Positions 24,577-33,073 of a stretch of 64,000 nt of DNA are shown one piece after another (position 1 is the first letter of the stretch; the number at the start of each line of letters is the position of its first letter). Position numbers and translations under genes: made by a program. This DNA comes from Firm-04 sp045627405 (GTDB taxonomy: Bacteria; Bacillota; Clostridia; Oscillospirales; Ruminococcaceae): NCBI GenBank assembly GCA_045627405.1, contig JAZQNP010000092.1, forward strand, positions 1-64,000, read 5' to 3'. The notes under the pieces are model-generated. The model made no database searches. It was not told the DNA's origin and saw only the letters and a list, made by a program, of their open reading frames with translations.

Positions 24577-27500
24577 TCAGAGCGATCCGATCTTACCGCT
24601 GAGATATTGCAGCAGGATCGAGAGATCTGTACCGTTCAAACCGACAGTGCCGTCCAGATCTGCGTTGATCGCACCCTGTGCTGAGAGCGTTGCGGTGCTT
24701 CCGATTGCGCGAGCCAGCATGATGGCATCTGTCAGTTCGACTGCTCCGTTGCAGTCAACATCTCCGCGAATTTCAGAGACGGTTGCGCTGCCGCCGGTCA
24801 GCATCAGAACGCCGTAATACTGTGTGGTGGTGTAGCCGAGACCAGTGGTATCACCAGACCAGTTCGAGATACCGGATCTTGCACCGGAGCCGTCGTCATC
24901 GTTGATCTGCACATCGAAACCGATGACCTGATCGTTCTGGAATTTTGCGATAGAAGCAGGAATCGCGATTTCAACAAGATAGCCGTTTGAGGTGGTAGAT
25001 GCAGCCGAAATATAGTCGTCGGTGCTGTGGTTATCGGAAACAGTTTTGCTGTTGTCATAGCCGACTCTGCATTGCATGTCATCGTTTTCATATGCAGTGG
25101 TTTTGTGGTTGTTTTCGTCAAAGAACACTTCCACTGTATCGGTTTCGTAGTGGTTGGTGCTGGAAGAATGCGTGCCGTTGGGGTCTTTGACATCAACAAG
25201 CACATACAGATAATTCTCATCCCAGAGCATTTTTGCAGTACCTGTCGCATTGGAGTTTGCGTTGCCCATCTGGAACTGGTTGACCGAGATCTGCGGAGCG
25301 GAATCCCAGATGCTTTCAGCGGAGCCGTCAATCTTCGGTGTACCGTAGGTTGCTTCCGCATATGCCGGGAATGCCGCGAGTGTAATGGTTCCCGCAGTGT
25401 CTTCGGAGAGGGAGTTGTTCAGGCTGTTCCATGTTGTACCGTTTAGTGCAATATCGAATGAATATGCTGTGCCTGTCTTTGTGCTGTCCAGTGTAAAGGT
25501 GAGATCATTGGTGCCGGCGGAGACTGCTTTGGAATAGGTTTCGCCGCCGAAGAGAATTTGTGCTGTACCGGACTTTGCAGCGGTCAGGCGAACTGTGAGT
25601 GTCGAGCCGTTCCACACAGCTTTCCATGTACCTGCGGAACCGATTGAAGCGGCTGCCTGCACGATGAATGCGGTTTCTGCCGAGTTGCCCGCGCTGACTG
25701 CGATGGCATCTTTATTCTGAATGGTCTGTACCGGTGCAGTCGGGTCCAGCACGGCGTAGAAGGAAGCCTTAGCCTGATAATCGTCATCGAACAGCAGCGG
25801 ATAGCCGCCGATCCAGCTGGTAGAATCCGTGATGCCCCAGAACACGACTGCTGTAATGTTGCAGCCGTCTTTTTTGCAGGCAATGACAGTTTCCATGAGC
25901 TGACGGTAACGCTCTGCAAGTTCAAGCTGTGCAGCGTTGGAGTTGTCCTTGACGCTGACATCCAGCTCTGTGATCTGGACTTCCAGACCCAGTGCAGCAT
26001 AGGCGCGGATTGTATCTTCATATACAGAAACAGTCGGATAGCTGAGCTGCAAGTGAGACTGCATGCCGATGCCGTCGATCAGATTTTGTTCGGCGAGAGC
26101 GGAAACGACTTTGATGATCGAGCTGCGCTTGCCGGAGGCATATTCGTTGTAGTCGTTGTAGAACAGCTTGCAGCCGGACGGCGCATATTTTCTGGCGTAG
26201 GTAAATGCGTAGGAAATATAGTCTTCTCCGATGGTCTTGATCCACGGAGAATTCACGCTGTCCTCATTGGTGGAACCGGCAGGCCGGTAGGAACCGTCAT
26301 CAAGGAACGCCTCATTGACGACATCCCAGCAGTAGAAGTTCACGTTCGGATAATCTTTGGCGAGAGCTTCCATGACCGCCTTGATGTAATTCTCCATACG
26401 TTTGAGCATGGTGTCTCTGTCAACCCATGCGCCGTCTGCGGAATATCCGACGCGGAAGAACCAATCCGGTGTCTGGCTGTGCCACACAAGGCAATGGCCG
26501 CGGACAGGAATATTGTTTGCGGCAGCAAATTCGAGCAGCGGCTTCGCGCTTGTCAGAGAGATGCCGACGCCTGTTTCGGAGCCGGTTGCGATGCACGCGC
26601 TCTGGCTGAGAACTGCATCCGGTTTCAGCTCGTTTCCGAATGTAAGAGAATTGTAGTGTTTGAGGATCAGATCCTTGGAAGCTTGCAGCGAAAGCTCCGA
26701 AGCCGTAGATGCGCAGCCGATCTTGAAGAGATCTGCATATGCTTCGCAAAGGCTGCCGATGTCGGATTGAATGGTCGGATCGGGCAGGTGCTCGCAGACT
26801 ACATCGTCGATGTAGAACGAGATGGTCTTATCCTGATCGGAAGGATTGCTGCTCCATTTCGGCTGTACATAGAAAGCGAGGTTTGTCGCCTTTTCCGGAA
26901 CAGTATAGCGTGTGGAGATCTGAACCCATTCGCCTTTTGCAGTTGACTCATCAGCGAGATTTTTATACTGCGTCACGCCGTCGAGATTGTACATCAGATA
27001 GATCTGGAATGCAGCGGTGTCGGTATAGGAACCGCCGTCGTAAGCGACCCAGCAGGAGAACGAATAATAGCCGCCGAGTTCGAGGAACAGCGTGCAATCG
27101 ACAGCAGGGCTGTTCCACAGATCGGTGCGGTTTGAGGTGTAGAGCGAGTAGGTGCCGCTGTGGGCAAGCTGCGAAGAAATTGCAATGTCACAGGAACGTG
27201 CAAACCAGTCGCTGACAGAACCGTTTTCAAAATCATAGGAGAAGCCGTCCTGCGTATCTCCTTCGTATTTCTCACCGGTTCCGGAGCAGTCATCAATGTA
27301 GTAGGGCAGTGTCGCATTGGAACACTGCGTATAAAGCGTAATGCCTGTGATGTTCGCGGGGAATGTGACATTTGCAGTCATCTGCGTCCATTCGCCTTTG
27401 TTTGCGTTGACAGAGCCGACGCTGCCGTAGCGGGTCGCGCCGTTTTCCGTATACTTGTATCCAAGCTGGAAATTCTGTGTATCACTGCCGGATTCGTAAT

Positions 27501-27819
27501 CGTAATAGAACCAGATGGATACCGTGTAGCTCTGTCCGGCGTAGAAATAGCCGACTTTGCTGCACTCACCGCCCTGCCAGTCTTTTTCACGGTCAGTGAT
27601 GTAGAAGCTGGAAGAACCGGTATGTGCCTGTTCCGTGCTGAGGGAGACCGTCGCCGCGCCGCCGTGGGACGCCCAGCCGTCAGTATCGCCGTCTTCAAAA
27701 TCGTCGAAGAACAGCTCGACCGGTTCTGCGGATACAGCATATTCCGCCGGAAAAGCAGCCGCCGTACCCATTGCGGTCAGTGCTGCACAAAGCATACTGA
27801 CCATACGTTTGGTTTTCAT
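24577..27819 (-). CDS. Secreted GH10 endo-xylanase with two CBM22, one CBM9-like module and dockerin
   Basis: 1,080 residues. Signal peptide 1-31; two CBM22-like beta-sandwiches at about 36-185 and 192-345, each ending in a YYIDD/FYIDD strand; GH10 barrel at about 350-690; a beta-sandwich linker at about 700-815; a CBM9-like domain at about 820-1010 (ATYGTPKIDGS, WDENYLYVLVDV); dockerin 1018-1080. The acid/base is E503 (WDVVNEAF) and the nucleophile E618 (VQITELDV). It cleaves beta-1,4-xylan, and the CBMs should hold it on xylan chains and reducing ends. The first dockerin loop is canonical (DVDCNGAVELTD). The second, DLDGTVGLNGTD, lacks the usual Asn-Gly at positions 5-6. Transcribed alone. 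Confidence 0.95.
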   Translation of the reverse strand: MKTKRMVSMLCAALTAMGTAAAFPAEYAVSAEPVELFFDDFEDGDTDGWASHGGAATVSLSTEQAHTGSSSFYITDREKDWQGGECSKVGYFYAGQSYTVSIWFYYDYESGSDTQNFQLGYKYTENGATRYGSVGSVNANKGEWTQMTANVTFPANITGITLYTQCSNATLPYYIDDCSGTGEKYEGDTQDGFSYDFENGSVSDWFARSCDIAISSQLAHSGTYSLYTSNRTDLWNSPAVDCTLFLELGGYYSFSCWVAYDGGSYTDTAAFQIYLMYNLDGVTQYKNLADESTAKGEWVQISTRYTVPEKATNLAFYVQPKWSSNPSDQDKTISFYIDDVVCEHLPDPTIQSDIGSLCEAYADLFKIGCASTASELSLQASKDLILKHYNSLTFGNELKPDAVLSQSACIATGSETGVGISLTSAKPLLEFAAANNIPVRGHCLVWHSQTPDWFFRVGYSADGAWVDRDTMLKRMENYIKAVMEALAKDYPNVNFYCWDVVNEAFLDDGSYRPAGSTNEDSVNSPWIKTIGEDYISYAFTYARKYAPSGCKLFYNDYNEYASGKRSSIIKVVSALAEQNLIDGIGMQSHLQLSYPTVSVYEDTIRAYAALGLEVQITELDVSVKDNSNAAQLELAERYRQLMETVIACKKDGCNITAVVFWGITDSTSWIGGYPLLFDDDYQAKASFYAVLDPTAPVQTIQNKDAIAVSAGNSAETAFIVQAAASIGSAGTWKAVWNGSTLTVRLTAAKSGTAQILFGGETYSKAVSAGTNDLTFTLDSTKTGTAYSFDIALNGTTWNSLNNSLSEDTAGTITLAAFPAYAEATYGTPKIDGSAESIWDSAPQISVNQFQMGNANSNATGTAKMLWDENYLYVLVDVKDPNGTHSSSTNHYETDTVEVFFDENNHKTTAYENDDMQCRVGYDNSKTVSDNHSTDDYISAASTTSNGYLVEIAIPASIAKFQNDQVIGFDVQINDDDGSGARSGISNWSGDTTGLGYTTTQYYGVLMLTGGSATVSEIRGDVDCNGAVELTDAIMLARAIGSTATLSAQGAINADLDGTVGLNGTDLSILLQYLSGKIGSL

Positions 27820-27894
27820 TGAAATAACCCCTCCTGATCAATCAGTCTCTGTGTATTGTGATTTGCAGAGATTTCAGAACAAATCACCAAGATA

Positions 27895-27923
27895 ATCATA
27901 TCATTATTGCACGAAAAAGTCAA
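27895..27923 (-). promoter_or_regulatory. Promoter of the GH10 xylanase gene
   Basis: On the minus strand, -35 TTGACT (27923-27918), a 17-base spacer and -10 TATGAT (27900-27895). A GGAGGGG ribosome binding site precedes the ATG at 27819. Confidence 0.8.
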
Positions 27924-28012
27924 GCATTCTCGAAAAAAATTCCATGATTCGTGAAAATAACGGCGAGAACGAAAAAAAGCTCTCTGAAACGGACAATTCT
28001 TTGTGCCGACTA

Positions 28013-28041
28013 TTGCTTTTTTCCTGAAAATATGGTATAAT
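28013..28041 (+). promoter_or_regulatory. Promoter of the ATP synthase operon
   Basis: The -35 TTGCTT (28013-28018) and -10 TATAAT (28036-28041) are 17 bases apart. It diverges from the xylanase promoter about 90 bases away. Confidence 0.75.
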
Positions 28042-28077
28042 CATTAAGAATCCGGACAAAGGTGGCGTGAGAAAGAT

Positions 28078-28485
28078 ATGCCGGAAGAAATTCTGCGGCA
28101 AGAGATGACCATGCTGAGCAAACGCGTGTTATTTTTGAATATTGCCGCATATCTGATCAGTGTGATCGTTCTCGGCGTGACGCTTGCATTTGCAGTCGGC
28201 CTGCTGCTCGGAACGGCAGTTTTGTTCGGCACGCTTTTGCTGCTGCAAATCAGCATAAAGCGGATGGCAGCCGAGGCAAAGCGCACCGGCACGGCAAACC
28301 AGCGGCGGTATCTGTTGTTTTATGCACTTCGGCTGTTGCTGTTTGGCTGTGCATTTGCGGCTTCCCTGATCTTTTCGGCGTGGATTTCTCCGGTGGCAGT
28401 TGTGCTGCCAATGCTTTATCCGCGGCTGATTTATACTGCGGGTGCATTGTTTTCCCGATCCGGTTTTTCATCTGACGGTAAATAG
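28078..28485 (+). CDS. atpI: ATP synthase subunit I-like membrane protein
   Basis: 135 residues with four TM helices in two hairpins and a basic loop (KRMAAEAKRTGTANQRR) between them. Size, topology and position directly upstream of atpB fit AtpI, which helps assemble the c ring or take up Mg2+ in other bacteria. Sequence motifs are weak, so the call rests mainly on context. Its stop TAG (28483-28485) is 12 bases before the probable atpB start. Confidence 0.75.
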   Translation: MPEEILRQEMTMLSKRVLFLNIAAYLISVIVLGVTLAFAVGLLLGTAVLFGTLLLLQISIKRMAAEAKRTGTANQRRYLLFYALRLLLFGCAFAASLIFSAWISPVAVVLPMLYPRLIYTAGALFSRSGFSSDGK

Positions 28486-28497
28486 AGGTGATAGATT

Positions 28498-29265
28498 CTG
28501 GCAATTCCACATTTTCTGACAGGTCCGCAGGAGCTTGAAGTCACGGGTGCAAAAATTCTTGCATCGTTTCAGATCGGCAGCCTGACGATCAACTTTACGG
28601 AAACGATTGTTCTGGAATGGATCGTTATGGCGGTGATTCTTGGTGTATCGTTTTTCCTGACGCGGAATCTACGGGTCAGATCGGTCGGAAAACGGCAGGT
28701 CATTGCTGAGATGGCAGTCGAAACGATTACCAATCTGGTGCGCGATACAATGGGTAAACGCTGGCTTTGGTTTACGCCGTATGTAGCAACGATTTTCTGT
28801 TTTTCCATTTTCGGAAGTCTGATCAGTCTGCTCGGTGTGCGGGCAGTGACGTCGGATTTTTCCGTGCTGCTGACGTGGGCTGCGGTTACGTTCATTCTGA
28901 TTACCGCGACCAAAATCAAATACAACGGCTTCTTCGGCTATCTGAAAGGCTTTGCCGATCCGATTCCGGTCATGCTGCCGATTAACATTCTGAGTGAGGT
29001 AGCGACTCCGGCTGCAATGGCACTGCGTCATTTCGGAAATATCGCAGGCGGCGGTATTATCATGTCACTTGTGTATTACGGACTGGCAAATCTCAGCCGT
29101 ATGATCGGTCTGGACATTCCGATTTTCACAATCGGTGTACCGGCGGTGCTTTCCCTTTATTTTGACCTGTTCTCGGATTTTATGCAGGCATTTATCTTTA
29201 TCATGCTGATGATGGTCTTTATCAGCAATGCCGGACCCTCTGAGGAAGAGACGGCATCGGCTTAA
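28498..29265 (+). CDS. atpB: ATP synthase F0 subunit a, with a non-canonical start codon
   Basis: 255 residues if it starts with CTG at 28498. The first in-frame ATG is 28627, but starting there would remove the 43 residues that lead into and begin the first TM helix (LTINFTETIVLEWIVMAVIL), which align with the usual start of subunit a. A ribosome binding site GAGGTG at 28485-28490 has good spacing only to CTG 28498 or ATT 28495. Later motifs include the ion-channel helix LSEVATPAAMALRHFGNIAG with the essential Arg. Subunit a forms the ion half-channels against the c ring. Either a rare start codon or a changed ATG is possible. Confidence 0.85.
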   Translation: MAIPHFLTGPQELEVTGAKILASFQIGSLTINFTETIVLEWIVMAVILGVSFFLTRNLRVRSVGKRQVIAEMAVETITNLVRDTMGKRWLWFTPYVATIFCFSIFGSLISLLGVRAVTSDFSVLLTWAAVTFILITATKIKYNGFFGYLKGFADPIPVMLPINILSEVATPAAMALRHFGNIAGGGIIMSLVYYGLANLSRMIGLDIPIFTIGVPAVLSLYFDLFSDFMQAFIFIMLMMVFISNAGPSEEETASA

Positions 29266-29297
29266 TTTGTTAATTTTAATTCAGGAGGTACTGAACT

Positions 29298-29549
29298 ATG
29301 GATATGAGTGAAGCAATCGTACTGTGCGGCTCTGCGATCGGCGCGGGGCTTGCGATGATCGCAGGTATCGGACCGGGTATCGGTGAGGGCTATGCCGTCG
29401 GCAAGGCGTGTGAAGCAATCGCAAGACAACCGGAAGCATCCGGTGCTGTGACCAGAACTATGTTTGTCGGCTGTGCTGTTGCGGAATCAACCGGTATTTA
29501 CGGTCTGATTATTGCGCTGCTTCTGATCTTCCTCAAACCGTTCACCTGA
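29298..29549 (+). CDS. atpE: ATP synthase F0 subunit c with Na+-type two-carboxylate motif
   Basis: 83 residues, two TM helices around the polar loop ARQPEASG. The ion-binding carboxylate is E63 in AVAESTGIYG, followed by S64 and T65, the Na+ liganding set known from Ilyobacter and related anaerobes. The first helix has GPGIGEGYAVGK, with E30 at the place where Ilyobacter has Gln32. A second Glu at this place is the two-carboxylate type described for the Fusobacterium nucleatum Na+ ring. Coupling to Na+ is therefore likely. The ATG follows AGGAGG. Confidence 0.95.
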   Translation: MDMSEAIVLCGSAIGAGLAMIAGIGPGIGEGYAVGKACEAIARQPEASGAVTRTMFVGCAVAESTGIYGLIIALLLIFLKPFT

Positions 29550-29591
29550 TCTGACCGGAACGAGGAATGAAAGAAGAAAGGCTGATACATC

Positions 29592-30086
29592 ATGGGATTT
29601 TTATCCATTGATACCGGCACCATCATTTTCACACTGCTCAATACGCTGATTCTCTTTTTGGGGCTCAAACATTTTCTGTTTAAACCTGTGCAGAAGATTT
29701 TGACAGAGCGGCAGAGTGCTGTGGATCAGACTTTGCAGGATGCCGAGGATGCGCGGACACGCGCAGAAGCGGCAGAAACTGAGTATAATGAGAAACTTGC
29801 AGCTGCAAAGGAAGAATCGGCAGAGCTTGTCCGCAAGGCGACGCGCAAGGCGCAGCAGCGTTCCGATGAGATTGTCGCAGAGGCAAAGGCGGATGCCGCA
29901 AACATCCGCCGGCAGAACGAGGAAGAGCTTGCACGGGAAAAACGCCGTGCCGAACTTGAACTGCGCTCGGAGGTTTCCGGTCTGGCAGTGATGGTAGCCG
30001 AAAAGGTTGTCGGGCGTGAAATCAATCCCGATGACCATGCAAGACTGATTGATGAATTTATTGATTCGGTGGGTGATACAGAGTGA
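29592..30086 (+). CDS. atpF: ATP synthase F0 subunit b
   Basis: 164 residues. One N-terminal TM helix (TIIFTLLNTLILFLGLKHFL) is followed by a long charged helix rich in Ala, Glu, Arg and Lys. The helix would dimerise as the peripheral stalk joining F0 to F1. The C-terminal VMVAEKVVGREINPDDH is typical of subunit b. It overlaps atpH by 4 bases (GTGA). Confidence 0.95.
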   Translation: MGFLSIDTGTIIFTLLNTLILFLGLKHFLFKPVQKILTERQSAVDQTLQDAEDARTRAEAAETEYNEKLAAAKEESAELVRKATRKAQQRSDEIVAEAKADAANIRRQNEEELAREKRRAELELRSEVSGLAVMVAEKVVGREINPDDHARLIDEFIDSVGDTE

Positions 30087-30613
30087 GTTCAGAGGTTTCT
30101 GCTGTATACGCAAATGCACTGTTTTCACTTGCCTTGGAGCAGGGAGATTCTGTTTTACAGGAGACACGTTCAGAGCTGCGTGAGCTGGCGGTACTGTTTT
30201 CTCTGAATCCGGATCTGATCAAGCTTCTTTCCCTCCCGACGGTCTCTCTGGAAGAACGCACAGATGTTGCGAAAAAGATTTTCGGTACTGAGGGGCTTGC
30301 ATGTCGGCTGCTTTTTCTGCTGATTGACCATTCCCGTGTAGGTTTCCTCTGTGAGATTGCGGATGTCTTTGACGAGCAGATGATGATTTATCAGGATACC
30401 GTACAGGTATCCGTCACGACTGCGGTTGCGATGACACCGGATCAGAAGGAACGGATGGAGCGGGTACTATCGGAAAAGCTTGGAAAAACAGTCCGTATGA
30501 CAGAGCATATTGACCGGAGTATTCTCGGCGGTGTGATTGTGCATTACGGTGATACGCAGATTGATAATAGCTTGAAATATCGGCTGGATGCTTTGAAGCA
30601 GAGACTTTCTTGA
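30083..30613 (+). CDS. atpH: ATP synthase F1 subunit delta
   Basis: 176 residues, starting with GTG at 30083 over the atpF stop. The N-terminal VYANALFSLALEQGD and the C-terminal LGGVIVHYGDTQIDNSLKYR are the conserved ends of the delta/OSCP family. It links the top of F1 to the subunit b stalk. Confidence 0.95.
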   Translation: MSSEVSAVYANALFSLALEQGDSVLQETRSELRELAVLFSLNPDLIKLLSLPTVSLEERTDVAKKIFGTEGLACRLLFLLIDHSRVGFLCEIADVFDEQMMIYQDTVQVSVTTAVAMTPDQKERMERVLSEKLGKTVRMTEHIDRSILGGVIVHYGDTQIDNSLKYRLDALKQRLS

Positions 30614-30650
30614 TGAGAAAGCCCAGAGCATTCAGATAAGAAGGTGCAAC

Positions 30651-32156
30651 ATGAATTTAAGACCAGATGAAATCACCGGCATTATCAAGGAACAGCTGAA
30701 AAATTACGAATCGAAGCTGAATCTTGCTGATGTCGGTACGGTAATTACGGTCGGAGACGGCATTGCGAATGTACACGGCTTGGAGCAGTGTATGTCCGGA
30801 GAGCTGCTGGAATTTGAGGGCGGCGTATCGGGCATGGCATTGAACTTGGAGCATGATTTTGTCGGTGCAGTTTTGCTCGGTTCCGATCAGAATATCAAAG
30901 AAGGCGCGTCTGTCCGCCGGACCAAGCGCATTGTTTCGGTGCCGGTCGGTGAGGAGCTGCTCGGCAGAGTCGTGAACGCGCTGGGCGAGCCGATTGACGG
31001 CAAAGGTCCGATTCCGACAACGGAAACCATGCCGATTGAGAAGATCGCACCCGGCATTATTACAAGAAAATCGGTGCATACACCGCTGCAAACCGGAATT
31101 AAGGCGATTGATTCGATGATTCCGATCGGCAGGGGACAGCGTGAGCTGATCATCGGAGACCGTCAGACCGGTAAGACGACAATCGCACTGGATACCATCA
31201 TGAACCAGAAGGGGAAAGATGTGATCTGCATTTATGTTGCGATCGGTCAGAAGCGTTCGACGGTTGCCAATGTTGTTGAGACGCTGACGAAAGCGGACGC
31301 GTTGTCGTACACGATTGTTGTATCCGCAACAGCATCCGAACTTGCGCCTTTGCAGTATATCGCACCGTATTCCGGCTGCACGATGGGTGAGTATTTTACC
31401 AATCAGGGCAAGGATGTTCTGATTGTTTACGATGATTTGTCCAAGCATGCGGTGGCATACAGAACACTTTCCCTGCTGCTGAAACGTCCGCCGGGACGTG
31501 AGGCGTTTCCGGGTGATGTGTTCTATCTGCATTCGCGTCTGCTGGAACGTGCGTGCTGTCTGAATGAGAATTACGGCGGCGGTTCACTGACTGCACTTCC
31601 GATCATTGAAACACAGGCGGGTGACGTTTCAGCGTATATTCCGACCAATGTTATTTCCATCACAGACGGTCAGATTTTTTTGGAAACAGACCTGTTCAAT
31701 GCAGGTATCCGTCCTGCTGTGAATCCCGGCATTTCCGTGTCTCGTGTCGGTTCTGCGGCGCAGATTCCTGCGATGAAAAAGGTTTCCGGCTCATTAAAGC
31801 TGACCTATTCACAGTACCGTGAGTTGCAGGCATTTTCGCAGTTCGGATCGGATCTGGATAAGGATACGAAGGACCGGCTCGCGCTTGGTGAGCGCGTTGT
31901 TGAGGTGCTGAAACAGGGCAAGAGCAGTCCGCTTTCGGCGGCACATCAGGTCGTGATCCTGTATGCGGTTGTCAACAACCTGCTGAAAGATGTTCCGGTC
32001 AGCCGTGTCTCGGAATTTGAAGATGCACTGCTCACGGAAATTGACGATCTGAACAGTGACATTGTTCAGACGATCACCGAGACAGGAAAGCTGATGCCGG
32101 AGACGGAGGAACAGCTCAGACAGGCGATTACTGCATTTGTGCAGAGCTTTGTCTGA
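30651..32156 (+). CDS. atpA: ATP synthase F1 subunit alpha
   Basis: 501 residues. The N-terminal beta-barrel (VGTVITVGDGIANVHGL) precedes the nucleotide-binding domain with P-loop GDRQTGKTTIALD, and the signature PAVNPGISVSRVGSAAQ lies near the end of it. The non-catalytic nucleotide site of F1 is built from this subunit. Normal length and fully conserved in appearance. Confidence 0.98.
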   Translation: MNLRPDEITGIIKEQLKNYESKLNLADVGTVITVGDGIANVHGLEQCMSGELLEFEGGVSGMALNLEHDFVGAVLLGSDQNIKEGASVRRTKRIVSVPVGEELLGRVVNALGEPIDGKGPIPTTETMPIEKIAPGIITRKSVHTPLQTGIKAIDSMIPIGRGQRELIIGDRQTGKTTIALDTIMNQKGKDVICIYVAIGQKRSTVANVVETLTKADALSYTIVVSATASELAPLQYIAPYSGCTMGEYFTNQGKDVLIVYDDLSKHAVAYRTLSLLLKRPPGREAFPGDVFYLHSRLLERACCLNENYGGGSLTALPIIETQAGDVSAYIPTNVISITDGQIFLETDLFNAGIRPAVNPGISVSRVGSAAQIPAMKKVSGSLKLTYSQYRELQAFSQFGSDLDKDTKDRLALGERVVEVLKQGKSSPLSAAHQVVILYAVVNNLLKDVPVSRVSEFEDALLTEIDDLNSDIVQTITETGKLMPETEEQLRQAITAFVQSFV

Positions 32157-32174
32157 CAGAGGAGGTAGTTTGCA

Positions 32175-33041
32175 ATGGCTGCTTCCAATATGAAAGCGAT
32201 TAAACGCCGGATCAAGAGTGTGGAAAGCACAATGCAGATCACCAAGGCGATGGAGCTGGTTTCCTCCTCAAAACTGCGCCATGCGAAGGAACGTGCGGAT
32301 CAGGCGGTCCCGTTTTTCAATTTGCTCTATCAGACAATGAGTGAGGTCGCATCGGAGGCTGTGGGCTTTCACTCGGCGTATACAGAGCTGCGGGAGGAAG
32401 GTGCCGCACTGTTAATTGTGATTGCAGGTGACCGCGGTTTGGCAGGCGGATTCAATATCAATGTATTCCGTCGGGCAGATGCGAGAATCAAGGAATTGCA
32501 AGCAGTAAACCGAGAGGTCATTCTCATGACGGTCGGGCGTAAGGCATCGGAGCATTATGCGAAATCCGATTGCCGGATTCTCGGTACATTTGATAATCTC
32601 GGTGAATCCATTACGCCGCGCAGTGCATATCGGATGGCGGAGCGGATTGTACGGCTGTTTGATGAGGGACATATTGCGATGATCGACTTGTTCTTCACAA
32701 ATCTCGTTTCTCCGCTGACGCAGGAGGCGCGGCAGATGGCAGTGCTTCCGGTGCCGAATCTGGAACGCGCATCGGGATTACAGAGTCTGACAAACTACGA
32801 ACCGAGTCCGGAAGCGGTGTTTGATTCGCTGATTCCGCAATATCTGGCGGGCATCCTCTACTGTACGGTTGTGGATACATATGCCTCAGAACAGGCGGCG
32901 CGCCGTCTGGCAATGGAGAATGCGTCCGATAATGCACAGGAGATGATTGACGATCTCTCCTTGAAATACAACCGTGCGCGGCAGGCTTCCATCACACAGG
33001 AGCTGACCGAGATTGTCGGCGGTGCCAACGCACAGGAGTAA
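32175..33041 (+). CDS. atpG: ATP synthase F1 subunit gamma
   Basis: 288 residues. The N-terminal helix MKAIKRRIKSVESTMQITKA and the C-terminal helix SLKYNRARQASITQELTEI form the rotating coiled coil. GDRGLAGGFNINV is the conserved central motif. It transmits rotation from the c ring to the catalytic sites. GGAGG lies 7 to 9 bases before the ATG. Confidence 0.97.
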   Translation: MAASNMKAIKRRIKSVESTMQITKAMELVSSSKLRHAKERADQAVPFFNLLYQTMSEVASEAVGFHSAYTELREEGAALLIVIAGDRGLAGGFNINVFRRADARIKELQAVNREVILMTVGRKASEHYAKSDCRILGTFDNLGESITPRSAYRMAERIVRLFDEGHIAMIDLFFTNLVSPLTQEARQMAVLPVPNLERASGLQSLTNYEPSPEAVFDSLIPQYLAGILYCTVVDTYASEQAARRLAMENASDNAQEMIDDLSLKYNRARQASITQELTEIVGGANAQE

Positions 33042-33073
33042 AAGAAGAACCTGATAGAAAGTGAGCTGCACAT

